Shown one piece after another: positions 7,990 through 14,001 of a stretch of DNA of 15,493 bases. Positions within the stretch are counted from its first letter, which is position 1; each line of letters opens with the position of its first letter. Position numbers and translations under genes: made by a program. The notes below the pieces were generated by a model that saw only the letters and a program-made list of their open reading frames with translations, made no database searches and was not told the origin of the DNA. The stretch comes from CAZMRW01 sp964568805 (GTDB lineage: Bacteria > Pseudomonadota > Gammaproteobacteria > Methylococcales > Methylomonadaceae), in the NCBI GenBank assembly GCA_964568805.1, contig CAZMRW010000095.1:1-15493 (forward strand), written 5' to 3'.

Positions 7990-8254
7990 TATTTCCGGAG
8001 CCTTTAGGCTCTTAAAAAAACTTCCCCTCAACATTTTTGATATTGAGTGATTACGGTTTTTGATATCTGACCGTTGCCTTGAAATGCTCAATTATGAAAC
8101 TTCTCTTCTCTACCATTGGTTACAAACGTCTTTGTCATAAAATGAGTTGACAACATCCAAAATCCGTTGACCAGTTCATTTTGATCCACTAAAACTTAAT
8201 TCAAAGGTATTAATACCAAAAACGGGGATTTTTCAGGCTTAACCGGCAATCGTT

Positions 8255-8299
8255 CAGCCCTGCTCTATTCCATAGCAGGCTGCAGAACAGCACTTCTGC
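8255..8299. other. two tandem hairpins, unknown function
   Basis: CAGC-C-CTGCT (8255-8264) pairs with AGCAGGCTG (8274-8282), a 9-bp stem with one bulged C. Immediately after, GCAGAA (8282-8287) pairs with TTCTGC (8294-8299) around a 6-nt loop. There is no T-run and no attached gene. This could be part of a structured RNA or a degenerate repeat. Confidence 0.35.
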
Positions 8300-8560
8300 G
8301 AAGGGCATTTGCGGCCCCCATGTGCCTGGGCGGTTGGTGACCCCCCCGAAGTATGCGACACTGCTACTGGACGAAGACATCAATGGCGGGAGCGCGGTCC
8401 AATAGCCTCGTGTATATGTGGGTGCGGCAGTGTAATTTTTTCAGGTGGAACTCATGGGCTCGTGGGATTTTGTCTCGACAATGGGCCGGTGAGAGAATCT
8501 TGATGTTTTTATCATATCGGTGTTGCCAAGTTCCCTGTCCAAAGGCCTCTGGCAGTCATT

Positions 8561-8661
8561 TTACTTGGCCGGTAGCAACCGACTCACGAAGGCATCGAGC
8601 AGCACTTGCAGCATAAATTCGGCAAAGGGCGCGGCACCGGCGATGCTGCTCGACTGGAACT
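8561..8661 (-). pseudogene. possible C-terminal remnant of a Fic-domain protein
   Basis: Read on the minus strand, a frame of about 32 codons ending in TAA at 8561-8563 contains A-A-P-F-A-E-F-M-L-Q-V-L-L-D-A-F. This resembles the P-F-I-E-F-M-L-x-x-L-L-D-A-L tail of Fic adenylyltransferase proteins. The catalytic H-P-F-x-[D/E]-G-N-G-R motif is not found upstream, and an in-frame stop lies just before the fragment, so nothing functional is predicted. The match is short and made by eye. Confidence 0.35.
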
Positions 8662-8769
8662 CTTATGCCGAATGCATACCTAATTGTTATTATTTAAAAA
8701 ATCGGTTATCTGATATCGGTAAATCACTCAATCATACGAACCCGTCTTAAACAGACTTATGAGGGCACC

Positions 8770-8988
8770 ATGAAAACACAATTTACATTTCAGGACAGTG
8801 AACCGGTAGACTGCGATATCGAAATAACTGTTGAACACTCTGCAAGCAGTCTTGGGATACCCGTTTTAGTGGATGAGGATGGAGGCGTTATCGACGAGAT
8901 GTCATGGCAATATCACCGTATCATCTATGCTGCGCCGGAAGAAATCGAGCAGTTAAAAAAACTGGGACTGCATACCCGCCATCTTTAG
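8770..8988 (+). CDS. small hypothetical protein
   Basis: 72 residues, acidic, soluble, no signal peptide or membrane segment. I do not recognise the family. The N-terminal half alternates polar and hydrophobic residues as in a beta sheet (Q-F-T-F-Q-D ... D-I-E-I-T-V-E-H). The C-terminal half has E-E-I-E-Q-L-K-K-L-G-L, likely a helix. GAGGG lies 4-8 nt before the ATG at 8770, a good ribosome site, which supports real translation. No partner gene is close on this strand. It stands alone between the eroded 7828-8769 region and the DUF2442 gene. Confidence 0.6.
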   Translation: MKTQFTFQDSEPVDCDIEITVEHSASSLGIPVLVDEDGGVIDEMSWQYHRIIYAAPEEIEQLKKLGLHTRHL

Positions 8989-9272
8989 AAAGAATGGCTG
9001 ATTTTGAGCACCTTAGCCTTCCTATTCTGCTATTCCGAATATAACCGATGTTAACCGGATAGTTCGACGGTGCGACAAAGAGAAGTCATCGGCCACTTTT
9101 CGGTTACTCCTGCGCCGGGTCAATAACCGTATCCTTTTCGACCAGATGCTTGGCCGTGCAGCACATCTTTGCGGTGGCATCGAAAAGGAAGCCTTCCGCG
9201 TCAATAAACCTGTAAATCCAAATGCTGCTTATTTACATACCCAAATGACGCAGATTGCATTCAATAGAATGA

Positions 9273-9542
9273 TTAGGCTACTTTCGTTCCATAATGTAAT
9301 TGCTGTTGTTCCTTTAGTTTTTTATGAATGCTGCCAGGACTTAATTCCAAGCCGTTACGCCAGCATATTGCGCCTAACTCCAAAAAATATTGTTGAAAAT
9401 ATAAGTCGTCATTCAAGGGGAGCACTAATTCGGTTTGTCGATCAATTAAAGGTTGCAAGTCATAATCTCCCCATGAGTTATCGGAAAAATACAGGCGCAA
9501 AGTTTTTTGGTGGATGTATTTTGCTCGAATGATTTTAATCAT
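9273..9542 (-). CDS. DUF2442 domain protein
   Basis: 89 residues. The N-terminal ~75 match the DUF2442 pattern: K-T-L-R-L-Y-F-S-D-N-S-W-G-D-Y-D-L-Q-P-L, then F-x-x-x-x-L-E-L-G-A-I-C-W-R-N-G-L-E-L-S-P, where the family has I-x-W-P-x-G-x-D-L-x-P. Its ATG lies inside the end of the upstream DUF4160 gene: the eight bases 9535-9542 are shared, so the two are translationally coupled. DUF4160-DUF2442 pairs recur across bacteria and are often suspected to be toxin-antitoxin-like modules. That role is inference; no activity is visible from sequence. Confidence 0.85.
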   Translation of the reverse strand: MIKIIRAKYIHQKTLRLYFSDNSWGDYDLQPLIDRQTELVLPLNDDLYFQQYFLELGAICWRNGLELSPGSIHKKLKEQQQLHYGTKVA

Positions 9543-9843
9543 TGTCGGCTCCTGCTATTCGCTGTAGCGGTTTCAGTTCAATGGCGTATTGCCAGTTAGT
9601 CAATAATTCTTGCTGATGCTCTTTTGCCCATTCTCGAACCAGTTTAATCGCTTTACTCGGTAGCTCGCCTGCTAAAATTTCTCCGTTTTCAATCGACATC
9701 AATGCTTCGTGCCCCTGATATTCCACATGAAAATGGGACGGGTTATGATCGTCATGATACATACGAACATAGATGCTGATGTTCCTAAACGCTCCCTTGC
9801 CCGCATTCTCCTGGAAAGGCTTCGCAGGGAGCAAACGCACCAA
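9535..9843 (-). CDS. DUF4160 domain protein
   Basis: 102 residues in the longest frame. From about residue 22 it matches DUF4160: I-S-I-Y-V-R-M-Y-H-D-D-H-N-P-S-H-F-H-V-E-Y-Q-G, then I-E-N-G-E-I-L-A-G-E-L-P and V-R-E-W-A-K-E-H-Q-Q-E-L-L-T-N-W. The start is unclear: the longest frame begins with TTG at 9843, a GTG follows at 9840, and the next in-frame ATG (the M of R-M-Y-H-D-D-H) would remove part of the first strand. The first 20 residues do not look like a normal DUF4160 N-terminus, so the 5' end may have been replaced by foreign sequence. It is the first gene of a two-gene unit with DUF2442. Confidence 0.75.
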   Translation of the reverse strand: MVRLLPAKPFQENAGKGAFRNISIYVRMYHDDHNPSHFHVEYQGHEALMSIENGEILAGELPSKAIKLVREWAKEHQQELLTNWQYAIELKPLQRIAGADND

Positions 9844-9868
9844 AAAGCAGCCAACAAAAGTCTTTTAC

Positions 9869-9885
9869 GCGCAACAACTGTGCGC
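9869..9885 (+). promoter_or_regulatory. enhancer-like palindrome GCGCA-N7-TGCGC
   Basis: Perfect 5-bp arms, 9869-9873 and 9881-9885, with a 7-bp centre; total length 17, the same architecture as NtrC-type sites. Its centre is about 108 bp upstream of the start predicted for the sigma-54-like promoter at 9959. Which activator binds, if any, is unknown. Confidence 0.35.
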
Positions 9886-9958
9886 AAAATCCAACACCCC
9901 GGCATCACCGCTCGTTTTTTCGCAAGGAAATCCACTGCATTGGCTCATTTCAGGAACT

Positions 9959-9974
9959 TGGCATCAATGCTGCA
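9959..9974 (+). promoter_or_regulatory. candidate sigma-54 (-24/-12) promoter
   Basis: TGGCAT (9959-9964), five bases, CTGCA (9970-9974). GG at 9960-9961 and GC at 9972-9973 are separated by exactly 10 bases, as RpoN promoters require. It departs from the TGGCAC-N5-TTGC consensus at two positions. Predicted transcription start is near 9985. Confidence 0.45.
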
Positions 9975-9984
9975 TTAACTATTG

Positions 9985-10052
9985 TGAAATCTACCTCCTC
10001 GTGTGTTGTACCTTCCAGGCGCTTATCTGCATAAGAAACAGCGCCTTTTTTT
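9985..10052 (+). ncRNA. candidate small RNA, about 68 nt
   Basis: Bounded by the -24/-12-like promoter above and by a strong intrinsic terminator, with no start codon plus ribosome site between them. The predicted single-stranded 5' part is pyrimidine-rich (CTACCTCCTC at 9991-10000, then GTACCTTCC at 10008-10016) and could pair with Shine-Dalgarno sequences. The nearest protein-coding start downstream is 150 bases beyond the terminator, and the gene upstream runs the other way, so the terminator has no other obvious owner. The RNA itself is inferred. Confidence 0.4.
10017..10052 (+). terminator. rho-independent terminator
   Basis: AGGCGCT (10017-10023) pairs with AGCGCCT (10040-10046). An inner TTAT-CTGC-ATAA hairpin lies within the loop, and seven T residues follow directly (10046-10052). 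A textbook intrinsic terminator on the + strand. Confidence 0.8.
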
Positions 10053-10117
10053 ATCCTTCAGAAAAGGCAATAGATAGCTCATCGATATTGGATGGTAAGT
10101 TTCAGGACGAACAATGG

Positions 10118-10147
10118 TTGACACATCGGCTTAATTCCGGGAAGAAT
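10118..10147 (+). promoter_or_regulatory. candidate sigma-70 promoter for the methyltransferase
   Basis: TTGACA at 10118-10123, an 18-bp spacer and AAGAAT at 10142-10147 (4 of 6 to the -10 consensus). The leader to the ATG at 10202 would be about 48 nt. This promoter would serve the methyltransferase independently of the terminator at 10017-10052. Confidence 0.4.
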
Positions 10148-10201
10148 AGTTTAATTCGGCAGCGCGCCGAGACCTTCATTCAACCGAACACTTTTAAGTC
10201 A

Positions 10202-10939
10202 ATGATACGAGAACACACAGCGGAGCATCTATTCCATGGCCCGATAGCCGACGAATACGACATGCTCAAACTGATTTGCCCGCCCGCCGCGGACATGAGC
10301 CGGCGGGTCGGCGAATTTGTTGGCGGCTGGCTGCCGCCTTATCCGCACCCGCGGCTGAAGCTGCTGGAAATAGGCTGCGGCACCGGCATTACGACGGCGC
10401 ACCTGCTGGCTTGCCGGGATACTATTGACATCGTCGGCGTCGATAATGCGCCGGCGATGCTGTCACAGGCGCGTCAAAATCTGGCAGCGGAGCTGGAGAA
10501 CGGACGCTTGCGTCTGATCGAAAACGACGCGCTGTCGCATTTGCGGGATATTCCAGCGGATTCGATGGACATCGTCGCCAGCGCCTATGCATTGCACAAT
10601 TTTCTGAACGGGTACCGGCGGCAGGTACTTGAGGAAATCTTGCGCGTCCTCAAACCGGGCGGCCTGTTCGTTAACGGTGACCGTTATGCCGTTGACGATG
10701 CGGGCGAGCATCTCAGAAATACCCAGGAAGAGGTAAAAGGCTATTTTCGGGTTTTTCTTGAAATGAACCGTCCCGACCTGCTGGAGCAATGGATCGTCCA
10801 TCTGTTCAGCGACGAATCCGAAGATCACATCATGCGACTGCAGTCCGCGCTGGACGCCATGGCCGAAGTCGGATTCCGCGACATCGCCCTGCACTATCGA
10901 GACGGCACGAATGCATTGGTCAGCGCGGTTAAATCTTGA
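10202..10939 (+). CDS. class I SAM-dependent methyltransferase
   Basis: 245 residues from the ATG at 10202. It is a Rossmann-type methyltransferase: motif I L-L-E-I-G-C-G-T-G-I-T-T (SAM binding), then I-V-G-V-D-N-A-P-A-M-L with the ribose-binding acidic residue, the L-I-E-N-D-A-L segment, motif IV M-D-I-V-A-S-A-Y-A-L-H-N-F, and R-V-L-K-P-G-G-L-F before the last strands. The substrate cannot be told. The frame stays open back to 9773, but that part runs through the terminator at 10017-10052 and lacks any family match. I therefore start at 10202 with M-I-R-E-H-T-A-E-H-L-F-H-G, although no good ribosome site precedes it. A terminator follows directly at 10944. Confidence 0.85.
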   Translation: MIREHTAEHLFHGPIADEYDMLKLICPPAADMSRRVGEFVGGWLPPYPHPRLKLLEIGCGTGITTAHLLACRDTIDIVGVDNAPAMLSQARQNLAAELENGRLRLIENDALSHLRDIPADSMDIVASAYALHNFLNGYRRQVLEEILRVLKPGGLFVNGDRYAVDDAGEHLRNTQEEVKGYFRVFLEMNRPDLLEQWIVHLFSDESEDHIMRLQSALDAMAEVGFRDIALHYRDGTNALVSAVKS

Positions 10940-10943
10940 CCGT

Positions 10944-10982
10944 AGGGCTTTAACTTTTTAAAAGCCCTGTTAGCCCTTTTTT
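10944..10982 (+). terminator. rho-independent terminator after the methyltransferase
   Basis: AGGGCTTT (10944-10951) can pair with AAAGCCCT (10961-10968), or its AGGGCT with AGCCCT (10972-10977), which runs into six T residues (10977-10982). The second pairing is the terminator form. It starts 5 bases after the stop codon. Confidence 0.7.
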
Positions 10983-11025
10983 AATTTATGTCATTTTTTA
11001 TTATTTATCAGGTGTTAACATCGAA

Positions 11026-11775
11026 ATGAACAAATCGGTTATTTATGCGCTGGATTTTGATGGCGTTATCTGCGACAGTGCGGTGGAAACGGCGATTACG
11101 GGCTGGAAAGCGGCCGGCACGCTATGGTGCGACATGCCCAAGCCGGTTCCTCAGCCGTTGATCGACCGCTTCCGGTTGATCAGGCCGATCATCGAAACGG
11201 GTTACGAGGCCATACTGGCGATGCGCCTGCTCCATCTCGGCGAGACGATTGAGGCGATTTACGGCGGCTATGGCGACCTGATCCAATCGCTGTTGACGGA
11301 GACGCAAGTCACTGTCGACGATTTGAAAAAGCTGTTCGGGGAAACCCGTGATGTCTGGATCGATACCGACCTGGATGACTGGATCAAGATGAATCCGTTG
11401 TTTGACGGCGTCGCGGCAAAGCTGCGGGCACTTGATCAACAGCAGCCCTGGTATGTCGTGACCACCAAACAGGAGCGTTTCGTCAAACGGATTCTGGAAG
11501 CCAATGCGATTGAACTGGCGGACGAGCGTATTTTCGGCCTGGACCGCAAGTTGAGCAAGGTGGAGGTATTAAGGGGACTTTTAAAAAACCATCCGGACGA
11601 ATCCATTTATTTTATTGAAGACAGGCTGCCGACGCTGTTGAATGTTTTGAAAAACGATGAACTGGCAAATGTGAAGCTGATTTTTGCGTTGTGGGGTTAT
11701 AACACGGCCGATGATAAAACCCTCGCCGCCGAGCAACACTTCATCTTGCAAAAGCTTGAAGATTTTCTGGAGTGA
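11026..11775 (+). CDS. HAD superfamily hydrolase
   Basis: 249 residues. HAD phosphohydrolase motifs are in order: motif I L-D-F-D-G-V-I-C-D-S with nucleophile D10 and acid/base D12; motif II V-V-T-T-K with Thr at 146-147; motif III Lys at about 178 (L-S-K-V-E-V-L); motif IV I-E-D-R with E198-D199. A helical cap of about 100 residues lies between motifs I and II, as in C1-capped HADs. Natural substrate unknown; the closest kind is the uncharacterised bacterial/chloroplast HAD group. A weak AGGTG lies 11 nt before the ATG. The next gene, DUF1993, starts 50 bases after the stop, so the two may be co-transcribed. Confidence 0.85.
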   Translation: MNKSVIYALDFDGVICDSAVETAITGWKAAGTLWCDMPKPVPQPLIDRFRLIRPIIETGYEAILAMRLLHLGETIEAIYGGYGDLIQSLLTETQVTVDDLKKLFGETRDVWIDTDLDDWIKMNPLFDGVAAKLRALDQQQPWYVVTTKQERFVKRILEANAIELADERIFGLDRKLSKVEVLRGLLKNHPDESIYFIEDRLPTLLNVLKNDELANVKLIFALWGYNTADDKTLAAEQHFILQKLEDFLE

Positions 11776-11825
11776 TAGTTCCCGCTGAATAAATCATTTC
11801 CTTTGACAACACTGGAGTAAACATT

Positions 11826-12332
11826 ATGTCACTGACCATGTACCAAGCCTCCATCCCGGTTTTTGTCCATATGTTGGGCAATTTATCGGCCATCCTCGAC
11901 AAAGCTTCCGCACATGCCGAGGCGAAGAAAATCGATCCGTCAATTTATATCAATGCGCGCCTGGCGCCCGATATGTATCCGCTGAGCCGGCAAATACAAA
12001 TTGCGACCGATATGGCGAAAGGCTGCGCCGCCCGGCTTGCCGGCATCGACGTGCCCAGTTATGAGGACAACGAAAACACATTTCCCGACCTGCAGGCTCG
12101 AATCGCCAAGACCGTTGCTTTTGTGCAAAACGTCAACGCCGAGCAAATCAACGGCAGTGAAGAGCGGCAGGTGACACTTAAATTGCGGGGCAAGGACGTC
12201 AGCTTTTCAGGTCAGCCTTATCTGCTGTATTTCGTGCTTCCCAATTTCTATTTCCACATCACCGCAGCCTATGCCATTTTGCGGCATAACGGCCTGGAAA
12301 TAGGAAAAATGGACTTTATCGGCAATTACTAA
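11826..12332 (+). CDS. DUF1993 family protein
   Basis: 168 residues, matching DUF1993: M-Y-Q-A-S-I-P-V-F at the start, then L-A-P-D-M-Y-P-L-S-R-Q-I-Q-I-A-T-D at about 46-62, G-C-A-A-R-L-A-G-I-D-V-P, and the C-terminal L-P-N-F-Y-F-H-I-T-A-A-Y-A-I-L-R-H-N-G segment. The family is all-helical, DinB-like, and has no proven function. GGAG at 11814-11817 lies 8 nt before ATG, a good ribosome site. It ends right at the edge of a 110-bp inverted-repeat element (12333-12442); the stop codon immediately precedes the element. Confidence 0.85.
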   Translation: MSLTMYQASIPVFVHMLGNLSAILDKASAHAEAKKIDPSIYINARLAPDMYPLSRQIQIATDMAKGCAARLAGIDVPSYEDNENTFPDLQARIAKTVAFVQNVNAEQINGSEERQVTLKLRGKDVSFSGQPYLLYFVLPNFYFHITAAYAILRHNGLEIGKMDFIGNY

Positions 12333-12442
12333 GGAAGCGCTGATTTAATCCTTCGACAAGCTCAGGATGAACGGCAACTTATCGATTCCGTTCGTGGTGA
12401 GTTTGTCGAACCATGAACGAAAGCGATTCGTTCAACGCTTCC
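12333..12442. repeat. MITE-like inverted-repeat element
   Basis: Outer ends GGAAGCG (12333-12339) and CGCTTCC (12436-12442) are perfect inverted repeats. Inside, a 25-nt arm (12350-12374, beginning CCTTCGACAAGCTCAGG) and a 25-nt arm (12388-12412) are complementary at about 19 of 25 positions around a 13-nt loop. The core belongs to the 'TTCGACAAGCTCAGG' palindrome type dispersed in many bacterial genomes. No coding capacity. Confidence 0.7.
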
Positions 12443-12520
12443 CTAAACGGTAATGTTGTCTTTGATAATGAACATGGAGCGCTGAACCACCCCGAAATCC
12501 GAACGTCGAGCAGGACTGCA

Positions 12521-13354
12521 TTAAACCGAAATCGCCGCCTTGATATGTTCATGCGCCTGGTAACCGGTCAATTCAAAATCGTCGTATTGATAGTCGAAGA
12601 TCGATGCCGGCCGGCGTTTGATGGTTAATGCCGGCAACGCATAGGGATTGCGGGTTAGTTGCAGTTTGGCCTGATCCAGGTGGTTAAGATACAGATGCAC
12701 ATCGCCGCCGGTCCAGATAAAATCGCCGACATCGAGATCGGTCTGATGAGCCACCATGTGCGTCAACAAGGCGTAACTGGCGATATTGAACGGCACGCCC
12801 AAAAACGTGTCGCAACTGCGCTGGTAAAGCTGGCAGGACAGCTTGCCGCCGGCGACATAGAATTGGAAAAAGGCATGGCAGGGCGCCAGGGCCATTTTAC
12901 CCTGCGCGACATTGGCCTGCGGACTGATGCGTTCATCGGGCAAATCGGCTACGTTCCAGGCCGAAACGATGATGCGGCGGCTGTCGGGCGTTTCTTTCAA
13001 TTGCTCGATGACCTGTTTGATCTGATCAATATGGCGGCCATCGGCGGCAGGCCATGAGCGCCACTGTTTTCCGTACACAGGCCCCAGTTCCCCTCGTTCA
13101 TCGGCCCATTCATTCCAGATGGTGACCTTGTGCTCGTGCAAATAACCTAAATTGGTTTCGCCTTTTAAAAACCACAGCAATTCATGAATGATCGATTTGA
13201 CATGAATTTTCTTCGTGGTAACGAGCGGAAAGCCTTCCGCCAGCGGAAACCGCATCTGATGCCCGAAAATGGACAGGGTGCCGCTCCCGGTTCTGTCGCC
13301 TTTAAGGCTTCCTTCGGCGAGGATTTTATCGAGTAATGCTAAATATTGCTTCAT
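12521..13354 (-). CDS. thyA: thymidylate synthase
   Basis: 277 residues (E. coli 264). It converts dUMP to dTMP using methylenetetrahydrofolate. Visible are the N-terminal M-K-Q-Y-L-A-L-L, the phosphate-binding R-T-G-S-G loop near 21-25, W-N-E-W-A at 80-84, R-R-I-I-V-S-A-W-N at 126-134, the catalytic Cys159 in A-P-C-H-A-F-F-Q, Q-R-S-C-D at 178-182, and the C-terminal H-E-H-I-K-A-A-I. A 12-residue insert before the active-site loop (I-S-P-Q-A-N-V-A-Q-G, 143-152) accounts for the extra length and is not unusual. The frame is open to 13564, but that extension is a vapC remnant, so the start is placed at ATG 13354. No clear ribosome site is seen; TACAAT lies 3 bases before the ATG. Confidence 0.96.
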   Translation of the reverse strand: MKQYLALLDKILAEGSLKGDRTGSGTLSIFGHQMRFPLAEGFPLVTTKKIHVKSIIHELLWFLKGETNLGYLHEHKVTIWNEWADERGELGPVYGKQWRSWPAADGRHIDQIKQVIEQLKETPDSRRIIVSAWNVADLPDERISPQANVAQGKMALAPCHAFFQFYVAGGKLSCQLYQRSCDTFLGVPFNIASYALLTHMVAHQTDLDVGDFIWTGGDVHLYLNHLDQAKLQLTRNPYALPALTIKRRPASIFDYQYDDFELTGYQAHEHIKAAISV

Positions 13355-13392
13355 GCGATTGTATTCACGACTATTGGGTTTAAAAAAAACTC

Positions 13393-13482
13393 TAACGTTC
13401 CAGCAAGCCATCATTTCTTCTTTGAGAGGTAATATGCGACATTCTAAAAAAGATAAGCGCGAAACAACCAATTGTGTTTTAT
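13393..13482. repeat. direct repeat, copy 1 (vapC internal segment)
   Basis: A 90-bp segment repeated in the same orientation at 14602-14690 with about nine differences. It is the middle of a PIN-domain (VapC) coding sequence read on the minus strand; homology stops abruptly at both ends. Confidence 0.85.
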
Positions 13483-13548
13483 TTTGCCCTTGTTGCTGGT
13501 GCGATTCAATCAAATAAAAATATTGCAAGCATCCAGAAATAATTTCAT
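13393..13548 (-). pseudogene. vapC 5' fragment (PIN-domain toxin), frameshifted
   Basis: Read from ATG at 13548: M-K-L-F-L-D-A-C-N-I-F with the first PIN aspartate, then a shift of frame to Y-L-I-E-S-H...K-T-Q-L-V-V-S-R-L-S-F-L-E-C-R-I-L-P-L-K-E, where the Glu of L-E-C is the second PIN acidic residue. A further shift would be needed for N-D-G-L-L-E-R. The C-terminal half, with the remaining catalytic acids, is absent and thyA begins 38 bases later. It is non-functional. Together with the fragment at 14454-14690 it covers a whole vapC. Its start overlaps the small ORF at 13545-13640 by four bases, the usual antitoxin-toxin arrangement. Confidence 0.75.
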
Positions 13549-13640
13549 GAGTTATCCCATTCATCCCTTAATACCTGGAAATCTTTGTCGGTTTCGATGT
13601 TAATTCGTTTCTGGTGAATTCTTTTTTGCAAGGTGCTCAT
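13545..13640 (-). CDS. 31-residue ORF, probable antitoxin remnant
   Basis: A short frame starting at ATG 13640 with GGAG seven nt upstream and ending in TGA at 13545-13547, inside the vapC start (ATGA overlap). The peptide begins M-S-T-L-Q-K-R-I and ends L-R-D-E-W-D-N-S. It is much shorter than normal VapB-type antitoxins (70-90 residues). Overlap with a PIN gene start and a good ribosome site argue it is the antitoxin position; shortness suggests internal deletion. I cannot assign a family. Confidence 0.45.
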   Translation of the reverse strand: MSTLQKRIHQKRINIETDKDFQVLRDEWDNS

Positions 13641-13656
13641 TAACTTCTCCAAAACA

Positions 13657-14001
13657 CTACAAACCCAACTGAAAACTCAGGGCATCAATAATTTCATTTT
13701 TAACATTGTCATCTTTTATTTCACCAATTTTCTTGATCAACCGCTTTTTATCAATGGTGCGGATTTGATAACAAAGCACAATCGAATCTTTATCAAGATG
13801 GCTTTGCTCCTTTTGCAAAAAAACTTCGTTAGGATAAATTTTTCTACCTTGTTTGTAAGAAGTAATCGGCAAAATATTTATAACAGGCAAAATCGCGTTA
13901 ATTTCATCATCACTAATGATCAAAACAGGGCGAGTTTTACCTTGTTCAGAACCCATAACCGGATCAAGATTGACCAGGTAGATATTCCATCGATAATCCA
14001 T
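13657..14001 (-). CDS. mazF: MazF/PemK family endoribonuclease toxin
   Basis: 114 residues, the full family length. The mRNA-interferase core is visible: W-N-I-Y-L-V-N-L-D-P near the start, G-S-E-Q-G-K-T-R-P-V-L-I-I-S at about 17-30 (loop and conserved Arg), I-L-P-I-T-S at 43-48, and V-L-C-Y-Q-I-R-T-I-D-K-K-R-L at about 75-88 with the conserved Q-I-R-T. It cleaves RNA to arrest growth in this family. It begins directly after the stop of the upstream antitoxin (TAA-ATG, zero gap). No mutation is visible; this is the one toxin in the cluster that looks intact. Confidence 0.92.
   Translation of the reverse strand: MDYRWNIYLVNLDPVMGSEQGKTRPVLIISDDEINAILPVINILPITSYKQGRKIYPNEVFLQKEQSHLDKDSIVLCYQIRTIDKKRLIKKIGEIKDDNVKNEIIDALSFQLGL

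Larger units (their letters stand above)
7828..8769. other. long region without an intact gene
   Basis: About 940 bases between the secreted-protein gene and the small ORF at 8770. Short frames here show no recognisable family. The part near 7828-8020 is likely the control region of the minus-strand secreted-protein gene. 8206-8217 is a perfect 12-bp palindrome, GGTATTAATACC. A TTGACC (8169-8174)/TAAAAC pair with a 17-bp spacer could be a weak + promoter. 8255-8299 holds two tandem hairpins. 8300-8560 shows nothing I can identify, and 8561-8661 resembles the end of a Fic gene on the minus strand. Confidence 0.6.

Noticed and set aside
7998..8011. GAGCC-TTTA-GGCTC hairpin as a terminator or riboswitch stem
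   Set aside because: Stem is only 5 bp, no T-run follows on the + strand, and I could not fit the surrounding sequence to a cyclic-di-GMP or other riboswitch consensus.
8309..8616. Overlapping + strand frames rich in Cys/Trp/Arg
   Set aside because: Composition and lack of motifs look like non-coding translation; no supporting start signals.
9022..9204. Minus-strand 60-codon frame between the small ORF and DUF2442
   Set aside because: Low-complexity basic translation with no family match and no ribosome site; another minus frame here (F-I-D-A-E-G-F-L-F-D-A) looks protein-like but I cannot identify it.
9931..9948. Second NtrC-like site (TCCACT-GCATT-GGCTCA)
   Set aside because: Half-sites match only 5/6 and 4/6, and it lies almost against the -24 box, too close for a normal enhancer site.
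9773..10201. Upstream extension of the methyltransferase frame (143 extra codons)
   Set aside because: It crosses a strong intrinsic terminator, has no ribosome site or family similarity, and the methyltransferase similarity begins after 10202.
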